From Candidatus Avedoeria danica (GTDB lineage Bacteria; Chloroflexota; Anaerolineae; Epilineales; Epilineaceae), in the NCBI GenBank assembly GCA_016703025.1, contig JADJCV010000004.1, forward strand, positions 1,367,501-1,431,500: a stretch of DNA of 64,000 nucleotides, in the 5' to 3' direction. The position numbers and the translations under genes are program-made. Positions 27,391-35,856 of the stretch are shown here, in pieces. How positions within the stretch are numbered: position 1 is the stretch's first letter; each line of letters opens with the position of its first letter. A model generated the notes under the pieces. That model searched no databases and was not told where the DNA came from. It saw only the letters and a list, made by a program, of their open reading frames with translations.

Positions 27391-28629
27391 GTGGCGCAGA
27401 CCGAGGGTCACGTCAACGCAACGGCCCGCGTCGTGGCGCGATCACTTGCGGTCGCCGCGGCGGTCGTCGCCGCGGGCCTGTGGTCCGTTGCGGCCCCGGC
27501 GGTGCGGGCCCAGGCGCCGAGCGCGGCCACCCTTGCCGCGACCGGCGGGGCGTCGACCGAGGCATTCGGTCTCCACGCGGTCCATCCGGGGGAGACGTTC
27601 TGGCAGATCGCGGCGCGCTACGGGATGACGGTGGCAGACGTTGCCGCGCTGAACGGCCTCCGCCCGACCGCGCTCCTCCTCCCCGGCCGCTCGGTGCGTG
27701 TGCCCGTCGAGCGCGCCGCCAACGCGCGGGCGGCATCGCCGGCCGGACCGGCCGGTTCCGGCGAGGCAGCGCGCACGCTGCAGGCCGACGTCGGCGGCGC
27801 GTCCGGCGGCGACGGCGACGCCGCGTCGGCCACACCGTACGAGGTCGTCCTCGGCGACACCTTGTACGCGATCGCGGATCGCTTCGATGCCGACATCGAG
27901 GCGATCAAGCGGCGCAACGGCCTGCCGGCGGACGGATCGATCTACGAGGGGCAGACGCTCCAGATCCCGTCACCGCGCCCGGCCTCGGCCCAACCGGTCG
28001 ACGCGGATGGCGACGGCAAGCCGGATCCGGCCGCGGACACCGACGCGGGCGCCCGCGCCGGCAGCGGCGCCGCCGTCCGGACGACGGACACCGTCACCGT
28101 CGCGTCCGGCGAGACGCTCAGCAGCATCGCCGCGCGCTACGGGACGACGGCGGCGGCGCTCATGCGCCTGAACGCCCTGGGCGACGACAACATCTATGAG
28201 GGTCAGTCGCTGCAAGTGCCGCACGCGGGCAGCGGCGTGTTGGCCGGCGTCGGCGCCAAGCGGATCGAGGTCGACGTGAGCGACCAGCGGATGTTCGTCT
28301 GGGAAGGCGACAACCTGGCGTTCAACTGGACGGCCTCGACCGGCCTGGCGACGCATCCGACGCGCACCGGCTCGTTCGCCGTGCAGAGCAAGGAGCCGAA
28401 CGCGTGGTCGAGCGCGTGGGAGCTCTGGATGCCGCATTGGCTCGGAATCTACTGGGCCGGCGGTTCGGAGAACGGGATCCACGCCCTGCCGATCCTCAAC
28501 GGCACGACGCTGTGGGGCGGCCTGCTCGGCTCGCCCGTGAGCTACGGCTGCGTCGTGCTGGACACGGCGAACGCCGAAGCGCTGTTCAACTGGGTGGACA
28601 TCGGCACGCCGGTCGAAATCCACGACTGA
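27391..28629 (+). CDS. L,D-transpeptidase (YkuD) with three LysM domains
   Basis: About 412 residues from GTG 27391; an in-frame ATG at 27331 lies before a palindrome and is less likely. A signal peptide (SLAVAAAVVAAGLWSV) is followed by LysM domains HAVHPGETFWQIAARYGM, YEVVLGDTLYAIADRFDA and VTVASGETLSSIAARYGT. The C-terminal domain (about residues 290-412) is YkuD: KRIEVDVSDQRMFVW, the conserved His in NGIHALP, and the catalytic Cys in SYGCVVLD, where the usual SHGC reads SYGC. Such enzymes make 3-3 peptidoglycan cross-links or attach proteins to the wall. It is next to a second LysM gene. Confidence 0.9.
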   Translation: MAQTEGHVNATARVVARSLAVAAAVVAAGLWSVAAPAVRAQAPSAATLAATGGASTEAFGLHAVHPGETFWQIAARYGMTVADVAALNGLRPTALLLPGRSVRVPVERAANARAASPAGPAGSGEAARTLQADVGGASGGDGDAASATPYEVVLGDTLYAIADRFDADIEAIKRRNGLPADGSIYEGQTLQIPSPRPASAQPVDADGDGKPDPAADTDAGARAGSGAAVRTTDTVTVASGETLSSIAARYGTTAAALMRLNALGDDNIYEGQSLQVPHAGSGVLAGVGAKRIEVDVSDQRMFVWEGDNLAFNWTASTGLATHPTRTGSFAVQSKEPNAWSSAWELWMPHWLGIYWAGGSENGIHALPILNGTTLWGGLLGSPVSYGCVVLDTANAEALFNWVDIGTPVEIHD

Positions 28630-28650
28630 GCGGACAAAGCCCAAAGCGCA

Positions 28651-28679
28651 TTGCTCCGGTGTTGAAGGGGCCGTATACT
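28651..28679 (+). promoter_or_regulatory. Candidate promoter for the beta-helix/VWA gene pair
   Basis: TTGCTC (28651-28656), a 17-base spacer and TATACT (28674-28679), 34 bases before the ATG at 28714. The -10 box matches five of six positions, the -35 only three. Confidence 0.45.
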
Positions 28680-28713
28680 CGGCCCTTACGCCCACCGCCA
28701 CAGGAGCGCGCAG

Positions 28714-30615
28714 ATGCGCTTGTCCTTCCGCTTCGCCGCCGCCCGCCGTCGCGCCCCAGGCCCGATCGCCGTCGGCGGTCTCGTCGTCATGTCCCTCCTC
28801 CTGCCATCGAACGCCGCGCGCGGCGCGACGATCCAGGTCTGCGCGTCCGGCTGCCGCTACACCGCCATCGCCCCGGCGCTCGAGGCGGCGGCGGACGGTG
28901 ACGTGATCGAGGTCGGCGCCGGGACGTACGCCGGCGGCATCGTCGTCACCAAAGCGGTCACGATCCGCGGCGCCGGGCGCACCGAGACGATCATCTCGAG
29001 CGCCAAGTCGGCCACCGTGGCCCTTCAGAACCTCCTCGGTCGGAGCACGCTGGAGTCCGTCACGGTCTCGGGCGGGATCGGCTTGAACATCGACCAGCGG
29101 CGCTACGGCGGCGGGATCTACGTGAAGGGCAAGTCGGCGACGATCAAGGATGTCCTCGTCACGGGCAACGGCACGGAGCGCGGTGTCGGCGTGACGTACA
29201 ACGGCGGCGGGATCTACCTCGATGCCGGCGACGTGACCATGACCGACGTGCACGTCGTCGGCAACCGGGCGACGAACTCGGGCGGCGGCGTCGTCGTGAA
29301 CATCGATGCCACGCTGACGATGAACGGCGGGCGGATCGCGGACAACGAGGTCAAGAACGCGGACGAGTCCAACCCCGAAACGGACACGAACGCCCGCGGC
29401 GGCGGGATCTACGTCGAGGATCGGACGACGCTGACGGGCGTCGAGATCAGCGGCAACCACGCCGCCGCGTCAGGCGGCGGGGCGAACGTCGCCGGCGTCG
29501 GGCGGCTCACGCTGACGGACTGCGTCGTGCGCAACAACCGCTCGCACCAAGGCGGCGGGATCTACAACACCGCCACCGTCACCATCGTCGGCGGTCGGAT
29601 CGAAGGCAACACGGCCTCCGGCGAGACAGAGGGTTCGTCCGCGGGCGGCGGCGACGGGCTCGCGTCCGGCGGCGGCGGCCTCCTGAGCTTCGGCACGGCA
29701 TCCCTCGAAGCCGTCACCGTCGCGAACAACGCATCGATGTCGAACGGTGGTGGTTTGGTTTCGATCAAGGGATTGGGCGGCACGCAGTTCGGCCGACTGA
29801 CGGCGTCCCGCTGCACGATCACGGGCAACACCGCCAAGGCGAGCGGCGGCGGGCTGTACGCCGCCAACGACGATCCGAACGACACGCTCGGCGCCGAGGT
29901 CACCGTCGATCGGTCGACGCTGTACGGCAACACGGCCCTCGACGGCGGCGCGGCCCTGCTCGATTTCGGCCGGCTCGAGTTCCGCGACAGCACGGTCGTG
30001 AACAACAATGCGCTGGGCGACGGCGACGGGCTGATGACGAACCAGGACAACGCGCTCCGGGTCGGCAGCACGATCCTGTCCAACGAGGCGAACGGCGCCA
30101 ACTGCTTCAACAAGATCGCCTCGCTCGGCAACAACATCGACTCGGACGGCACGTGCGCCTTCGCCAACCGTGACGACACCGTCTCGACGCAGCTCGAACT
30201 CGGGCCGCTGGCGGACAACGGCGGACCGACGCACACGCTGTCCATCGGCCCGAACAGCGCGGCGATCGACATGGGCAACCCAGGCCGCTGCGCCCAGAAC
30301 CCGCTCGACCAGCGCGGCGCCGTCCGCCCGGTCGACGGCGACGGCGACGGCGTGAAGCGCTGCGACGTCGGCTCGTTCGAGTTCGGCGCCGAGATCGCCG
30401 GCACGGCCACCCCGACATCGACCCGCACGCCCACCGGCCAGAGCACGAACGCGACGCCGCGCACCGCGACGCCCACCCCGAGCCGCACGCCCACGTTCGT
30501 CATCGGCTCGCCGTCGCCGTCGCCGACGTTCGTTGAAGGCGAGCCGACGACACCGCCCCCGCCGACGACCCCGGTCGCGGGGCGATCGTTCATGCCGTTC
30601 GCCAACAAGCCATGA
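28714..30615 (+). CDS. Secreted right-handed beta-helix surface protein
   Basis: 633 residues. Signal peptide (PIAVGGLVVMSLLLPSNAARGA), then the start typical of bacterial beta-helix proteins (IQVCASGCRYTAIAPALEAAADGDVIEVGAGTY would be split here as IQVCASGCRYTAIAPALEAA and DGDVIEVGAGTY). From about residue 90 to 500 it carries parallel beta-helix coils rich in GGGIY and GNxA (YGGGIYVKGKSATI, NGGGIYLDAGDVTM, GGGLYAAND). A Pro/Thr-rich linker leads to the extreme C-terminal SFMPFANKP. No catalytic motif is seen. Its stop overlaps the next start by four bases (ATGA), so the VWA protein is made from the same transcript. Confidence 0.85.
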   Translation: MRLSFRFAAARRRAPGPIAVGGLVVMSLLLPSNAARGATIQVCASGCRYTAIAPALEAAADGDVIEVGAGTYAGGIVVTKAVTIRGAGRTETIISSAKSATVALQNLLGRSTLESVTVSGGIGLNIDQRRYGGGIYVKGKSATIKDVLVTGNGTERGVGVTYNGGGIYLDAGDVTMTDVHVVGNRATNSGGGVVVNIDATLTMNGGRIADNEVKNADESNPETDTNARGGGIYVEDRTTLTGVEISGNHAAASGGGANVAGVGRLTLTDCVVRNNRSHQGGGIYNTATVTIVGGRIEGNTASGETEGSSAGGGDGLASGGGGLLSFGTASLEAVTVANNASMSNGGGLVSIKGLGGTQFGRLTASRCTITGNTAKASGGGLYAANDDPNDTLGAEVTVDRSTLYGNTALDGGAALLDFGRLEFRDSTVVNNNALGDGDGLMTNQDNALRVGSTILSNEANGANCFNKIASLGNNIDSDGTCAFANRDDTVSTQLELGPLADNGGPTHTLSIGPNSAAIDMGNPGRCAQNPLDQRGAVRPVDGDGDGVKRCDVGSFEFGAEIAGTATPTSTRTPTGQSTNATPRTATPTPSRTPTFVIGSPSPSPTFVEGEPTTPPPPTTPVAGRSFMPFANKP

Positions 30616-33600
30616 GGATCGCCGCACCGGTCTGCACCGCCTGCGCGGCGATCACCCTGCTGGCGGTGATCGGCACGAACGCCGACCGTCGCCGGCACAC
30701 CGCCGCGCAACCCGCCACCCTCGCCGCCCGCGCCGACGCCGCGTGCCGCACGACGCACCCGATCGTCGCCGCCGTCGTCCAGACGCGCGGCCTCTCCGCC
30801 GCCGCGCACGCCGCCGCGCCGGCCGTCGTCGCCGTCCACGCCACGACGCCGGGCGAGCCGGCGGCGCCCGAGGTGCTGGCGACGAACGGGCAGGTCGGTG
30901 CGGTGTACGGGCTGGCGTACGATCCGGCGGCCCGCGCCCTCTTTGTCGCGGCCCACACGCGCCGCGGCGGGGCGTTCGGACCCGGCGGACCGGGCATGAT
31001 CTACCGGATCGACCTCGACTCGGGCGCCGTGGCGCCGTGGCACGCCCTGGCCGCCGGTGAAGACGTGCATGCCCCCGAGCTGGCGGATCACCCGACGGCC
31101 GACGACACCGCGGCGATGCGCTGGGTCGGCCGGATCGGCTTGGGGGACATCGAGCTTTCCGACGACGGCACCGCACTGCACGCGGTCAACCTCGGCGACC
31201 GGCACGTCCACACGCTGGCCTTGGCCGACGGCGCGGCCATCAGCCGCTTCCGCGACAAGCAGCGGCGCGACCAGTTCGACGACTCCCTTCACCCATTCGC
31301 GCTCGCCACATCCGGCGACGACCTCCTCTTCAGCGTGACGGACGGCTACGACGACGACTACCCGCCGCGCCAAAAGGCCGCCTGGGTGTACGCGGCGCTG
31401 CCCGATGGGAACAACCGACGCACGACCGCATACGCGGAGTGGGCGTACGCACCGCGCTCGCCCGCCTGGGGCGCGTGGGACGACAAGGTGACGGCCGTCG
31501 ACCAGCCGTGGCTCGTCGACGTCGCCGTCCGCCCGGGCGGCGCGCTCGTCCTCGGGATGCGCGACCGGACGGTGGACATGGCGCCCGACCGCGTGCTCGA
31601 TGCGTCCGACCCCGCCTACCGGAGCGTCGGCGAGCTCTTCGCGACGCGCTTCCAGGGCATCACGTGGCGCGCCCAACCCGATACGACGTTCGACACGCTC
31701 GGCCCCGACGGCCAGCACGCCGCGTTCGGCGCCGTGGCCATCGTGCCCGGCCTGGACGTCGTCGTCGCGCCGACGCTGCCGCTGCGCGCCACCGGCGCGG
31801 TGTCGACGACGGCCGTGAGCACGACCACCGTCGGCCTGGCGTGGTTCGACGCCGCGAGCGGGCGCCGGATCGCTTGGACGCCCCTCTTCGATCCCACCGA
31901 CATCCCCGGCCTCGCCCTCGAGGTCGGCGCGGGCGACGTCGCGGTGCTCTGCGGCGCGACGCCGCCGTCCGACGTGAACCTGCCCGCCACCGCCACCGCC
32001 GTCGGCGCGCCGATCGCCACCGCGACGGCAATCGCCCGCGGCACGGCCTCCGCCGTGGCGAGCGCGCTCACCGCCACGGCCGCCCCGTCCGCCTTCGCCG
32101 CCACGCAGACCGCCCACGCCCCGACCGAGATTGCCCGTGCCACGGACGCGCGCGCCACGGCCACCGCGATGGCGCCGACGGCGTGGGCGCTCGAGACGCA
32201 GCGCCCGGCGGCGCAGACGGCGGTGGCCGGCACGGCCACCGTGGTCTCGGCCAAGCTGGCGACGGCTGCGCCGGCGATGGCGACGCGCCTGCGCGCCACG
32301 GCGCTGGCCACGCGGCCGGCGGTGCGGCGCAACGCGGTCGTACAGGCTCGGGCGACGATCCGTGCCTCGGACGCCAGCGACAATCCGTACCTGGCCGTGG
32401 CGAATCACGTCCCGGTTCTCGACGCGGCCGGCAACGCACAGAACGACGCATGGATGGCCGCGGAGCCCGTCGTCATCGCGTTCAACAACAGCGAGCCCGA
32501 GGACATCCTCGAGCACCACACCCTGGCCTGGCACGACGAGCTCGGCGCCGTCTTCGGCATCGCATCGGACATCGGGCGCGAGCAGCTCTACGTCGGGGCG
32601 TTCGTGAAGCGGGTCACGCAGCTCGGTCCGCTCGGGCCGGGCGGCATCTACCGCATCGACCTGCCCTCGGGCGCCGTCGAGCCGTTCGCCGTCTTGAACG
32701 CCGGCGCCGATCCGCACGACTTCAGCCGGGACTTCGACGTCGCCACGCGAAACCAGGTCGGCCGGATCGGGCTCGGCGACCTCGAGTACGCGCCGGAACG
32801 GGACGAGCTCTTCGCCGTGAACCTGAGCGATCGGCTGATCTATCGCTACCACGTGCCGGACGGTCGGCTGCTCGGCGCCTTCCCGCACGGCGCGATCCTG
32901 GAGCGCTGGGCGCGCGACGCCCGCCCGTTTGCCCTCGGCTGGCACGACGGCCTCCTGTACCACGGCGTCGTCGACGAGGCCGGCGATCCGCCGGCGGCCT
33001 ACGTCTACCGCTCGAACGCCGACGGCAGCGACATGGCCGAAGTCGCGCGCCTGCCGCTGGACTACCCGCGCGCGCCGATGTGGGCCGACGGCGCGGCCGG
33101 CCGGCGTGAACCGAGCGCGATGCTCGTCGATCTCGAGTTCCGCAACGACGGCGACCTCGTCATCGGCCTGCGCGACCGGATGGGCGACAGCGAGGTGCAG
33201 GTCGTCGGCAGCGGCGACATCATCCTGACGACGCGGGTCGGCGATCGCTTCGTCCCGCTGCCGGCGCCCGAGCTGTACAACGACACGATCCTGCACCAGG
33301 AGACCGCGTTCGGGTCGCTCGCCGCCATGCCGTGGCTCGACCAGGTGGCGAGCACGGCCGTCGACCCGATCACGGTCAACTCGAACGGCACGCTGTGGTA
33401 CGACAACACGACGGGCCAGTGGCTGCGCCGCGAAACGATCCACGCCGGCCTCGTGCTGACGTTCGCCAAGGCGGCCGGCCTCGGCGACATGGAGAGCCTT
33501 AACGTCGCGCCGACGCCGACCCACACGCCGACGCCGACGGACGTCTACACCCGGACGCCGTCCCCGTCGCCCACCCTGACGCTCACCCCGCCCCCGACCG

Positions 33601-34292
33601 TCACGCCGTCCCCGACGACGGGCCATTTCGAGATCTACCTGCCGCTGGCCCAGCGAATGCACTGCGTCCCGTTCGAGACGCGCACGGACGTCGTCCTCGT
33701 CCTGGACATGAGCACCTCGATGTACCGCCTGACGCGCGGCAACCGCACCAAGCACGACGCCGCCGTCGATGCCGCGCACACGTTCGTCGGCCTGATGCGC
33801 TTCGTGCCGGACGCCAACGGCCGGCGCGACCGCGTCGGCGTCGTCGGGTTCAACAACGACGCCTGGGTCGGCACGCTCCTCACGAGCGACCGCGCCGCCG
33901 TCGACGGGGCGCTGGACGGCCTGGCGCGCGGGATCAAGGAGGGCACGCGCCTCGACCTGGCGATCGCCCAGGGCCAGGCCGTGCTGGACGCCACGCCGCG
34001 GGCGTCCGGCGTCGACCCCGTGCTGATCCTGCTCACCGACGGCCTGCCCAACCGCGTCCCGACGCCCGAAGGCGGCGGCCGCCAGGAAGACACCGTTCTG
34101 GCCGCCGCGTCCGCCGCGAAGGCCGCCGGCACGCGCCTGTTCGCCGTCGGCCTCGGTGAGACCGGCGACGTGTTCGAGAGCCTGCTCGACGGCGTCGCGT
34201 CGGGACCGGGCGACTTCTTCATGGCGCCGGACGGAGAGGACTTGGCGGGGATCTATCGGGGGATCGCGGGGCGTTTGACGGGCTGTCCGTGA
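30612..34292 (+). CDS. Large surface protein: two homologous propeller-like halves plus VWA domain
   Basis: 1226 residues with an N-terminal signal segment. Two halves of about 350 residues (about 90-430 and 610-960) are duplicates: GAVYGLAYDPAARALFVAAH matches GAVFGIASDIGREQLYVGAF, GPGGPGMIYRIDLDSGAV matches GPLGPGGIYRIDLPSGAV, and VGRIGLGDIE matches VGRIGLGDLE. They look like beta-propeller halves. An Ala/Thr-rich low-complexity linker (about 455-600) separates them. Then follow a Pro/Thr linker, IYLPLAQR (33633-33656) and a VWA domain with an intact MIDAS start (VVLVLDMSTSM) and LILLTDGLPN. VWA domains bind ligands through a metal, suggesting adhesion. Coupled to the beta-helix gene. Confidence 0.85.
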   Translation: MRIAAPVCTACAAITLLAVIGTNADRRRHTAAQPATLAARADAACRTTHPIVAAVVQTRGLSAAAHAAAPAVVAVHATTPGEPAAPEVLATNGQVGAVYGLAYDPAARALFVAAHTRRGGAFGPGGPGMIYRIDLDSGAVAPWHALAAGEDVHAPELADHPTADDTAAMRWVGRIGLGDIELSDDGTALHAVNLGDRHVHTLALADGAAISRFRDKQRRDQFDDSLHPFALATSGDDLLFSVTDGYDDDYPPRQKAAWVYAALPDGNNRRTTAYAEWAYAPRSPAWGAWDDKVTAVDQPWLVDVAVRPGGALVLGMRDRTVDMAPDRVLDASDPAYRSVGELFATRFQGITWRAQPDTTFDTLGPDGQHAAFGAVAIVPGLDVVVAPTLPLRATGAVSTTAVSTTTVGLAWFDAASGRRIAWTPLFDPTDIPGLALEVGAGDVAVLCGATPPSDVNLPATATAVGAPIATATAIARGTASAVASALTATAAPSAFAATQTAHAPTEIARATDARATATAMAPTAWALETQRPAAQTAVAGTATVVSAKLATAAPAMATRLRATALATRPAVRRNAVVQARATIRASDASDNPYLAVANHVPVLDAAGNAQNDAWMAAEPVVIAFNNSEPEDILEHHTLAWHDELGAVFGIASDIGREQLYVGAFVKRVTQLGPLGPGGIYRIDLPSGAVEPFAVLNAGADPHDFSRDFDVATRNQVGRIGLGDLEYAPERDELFAVNLSDRLIYRYHVPDGRLLGAFPHGAILERWARDARPFALGWHDGLLYHGVVDEAGDPPAAYVYRSNADGSDMAEVARLPLDYPRAPMWADGAAGRREPSAMLVDLEFRNDGDLVIGLRDRMGDSEVQVVGSGDIILTTRVGDRFVPLPAPELYNDTILHQETAFGSLAAMPWLDQVASTAVDPITVNSNGTLWYDNTTGQWLRRETIHAGLVLTFAKAAGLGDMESLNVAPTPTHTPTPTDVYTRTPSPSPTLTLTPPPTVTPSPTTGHFEIYLPLAQRMHCVPFETRTDVVLVLDMSTSMYRLTRGNRTKHDAAVDAAHTFVGLMRFVPDANGRRDRVGVVGFNNDAWVGTLLTSDRAAVDGALDGLARGIKEGTRLDLAIAQGQAVLDATPRASGVDPVLILLTDGLPNRVPTPEGGGRQEDTVLAAASAAKAAGTRLFAVGLGETGDVFESLLDGVASGPGDFFMAPDGEDLAGIYRGIAGRLTGCP

Positions 34293-34332
34293 CGGATGGG
34301 CGGCGGATCGGGCGCGCGCCCGCCGCGGGCGG

Positions 34333-35658
34333 TCAGGGCGGGCTCGATCCGCTCGTGTCCGACCACGTCGCCACGTTCGCCCCCTTCCGATCGACCCACG
34401 CCAGCGCGACGCGGCCCTGCGGGCTCACGGCCAGGGTCGGCATGTTCGGCTGCCCGCGCGTCTTGTCGGCGCCGTCGGCGATCGCCACGGGCGGTGCGAA
34501 GGTCAGGCCCTTGTCGTCGGACACGGTGTGGTACAGGACGCGTCCGCCCTCGCCGTCCGCTTGCCAGGCCGCGTGGATCCTCCCGCCGGGGCCGAGGCCG
34601 ATCGTGGGCAGGGTGTGATGCCGGGTCGTCGCGGCGTTTATCCGGACGTTCGGGCCGAACGTCGCCCCGCCGTCCGTTGAGGCCGCCAGCCAGACATCGC
34701 CGCGGCTGAGCGTGCCCGGCGGCTCGTTCCGGCCGTCCATCCACGCCACAAACACTTCGTCGGCGCGGACGGCGAGCGACGGGCCGGCGATCGGGCAGGC
34801 CTCCAGGTACCAGTGGGCGTCGCTGACCGGCGTCACCGGTTCGAAGGTCGCACCGCCGTTCGCGGACCGGATCAACGCCAGATCGCGCGCAAAGCCCTTT
34901 TCAGGATCGGCCGCCAAGCTGCGATAGGCGATCAGGACGTCCTCGTCGCGCGCCACCACATGCGGCTGACAGCACTCGCACGTCCCGTCGCCGAGGCGCT
35001 GCACCTCCTGAAACGAGCTTCCCCGGTCAACGGATCGGACGAACCGGAGCGCGCTGCCGTTCAGCCACGACAGGACGGGGTCGCCCTCCGCATCCAGCGC
35101 GACGGACACCATCGTCGTCTCGCCGGCCTCATCGGCGGCCGCCGTCGTGCCCGGAGCGAAGCTCCGTCCCCCGTCCGTTGAGCCCGCGTACCACACCGCC
35201 CCGCCGTTGCCGTCCGGCGGGAGTTCCAGCCACGCCACGCCCACCCATTCGCCGCCCGTGACCGCGACGGCCGGGCGCTCGATGGGCATCACGTGCACGG
35301 GCCGATCCCCGGTGGCCGGCACCGCTTCGCCAAACGTCCGGCCTCCGTCCTCCGATCGCGCGACGAACAGGCCCTCGCCCTGCCCGTATGCCACGACGAC
35401 GCTCTCCGTGTCCGTCGCGGCGACGGCCACGGACCGGGCGCCCGGGAACGCCACAAGGGTGAAGCCCGGGATCGCAGGCGTGGCGAACGCGTCCGGCGGC
35501 ACGGCCGCCTCGCCCGGGACGAACGCCGTTGCGGCCGCCGCCGTCGCGACGTCTGCCGGCGGCACCGAACGGTTGGCCGGTGCGTCGACGCTGCAGCCCA
35601 CGACGAAGACGAGAGATGCCGCCGGCCAGCAGTTCGCCCAAACCCAACGCCCCCGCAT
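34333..35658 (-). CDS. BNR-repeat lipoprotein (sialidase-like propeller)
   Basis: 441 residues; ATG 35658 with GAGGAG six bases upstream. Lipoprotein signal peptide with lipobox VVGC (Cys about residue 22). The mature part is a six-bladed propeller candidate with six Asp-box/BNR motifs: SEDGGRTF, STDGGRSF, SVDRGSSF, SANGGATF, STDGGATF and SDDKGLTF. A CECCQP motif lies mid-protein. The Arg triad and RIP motif of true sialidases were not recognised, so glycosidase activity is not claimed. Such proteins often bind glycans or serve as assembly scaffolds. Convergent with the VWA gene, 40 bases apart. Confidence 0.85.
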   Translation of the reverse strand: MRGRWVWANCWPAASLVFVVGCSVDAPANRSVPPADVATAAAATAFVPGEAAVPPDAFATPAIPGFTLVAFPGARSVAVAATDTESVVVAYGQGEGLFVARSEDGGRTFGEAVPATGDRPVHVMPIERPAVAVTGGEWVGVAWLELPPDGNGGAVWYAGSTDGGRSFAPGTTAAADEAGETTMVSVALDAEGDPVLSWLNGSALRFVRSVDRGSSFQEVQRLGDGTCECCQPHVVARDEDVLIAYRSLAADPEKGFARDLALIRSANGGATFEPVTPVSDAHWYLEACPIAGPSLAVRADEVFVAWMDGRNEPPGTLSRGDVWLAASTDGGATFGPNVRINAATTRHHTLPTIGLGPGGRIHAAWQADGEGGRVLYHTVSDDKGLTFAPPVAIADGADKTRGQPNMPTLAVSPQGRVALAWVDRKGANVATWSDTSGSSPP

Positions 35659-35856
35659 GTCGCACTCCTCGATGGGGTACAGCGGATCGCCGGCGTAGCC
35701 AACGGGTCGACGCGGCCCCCGGTTCACACGCCCGTCGCGGGCAGAACGCACACCGCCTCGACAGCCGCCACGCACAGGGGTACCTTACGCACCGCCGGCC
35801 GCGCATCCGATCGCGTCCAGCGATGGACGGATGACCACACCCCGGCGGAGGATCCA

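Noticed and set aside
29562..33779. A 1400-codon minus-strand frame opposite the beta-helix and VWA genes
   Set aside because: It is an antisense shadow rich in Arg and Gly. The plus-strand proteins have signal peptides, repeats and a MIDAS motif.
34333..35658. Calling the BNR lipoprotein a true sialidase
   Set aside because: Asp boxes are present, but the Arg triad, nucleophilic Tyr and RIP motif were not recognised.
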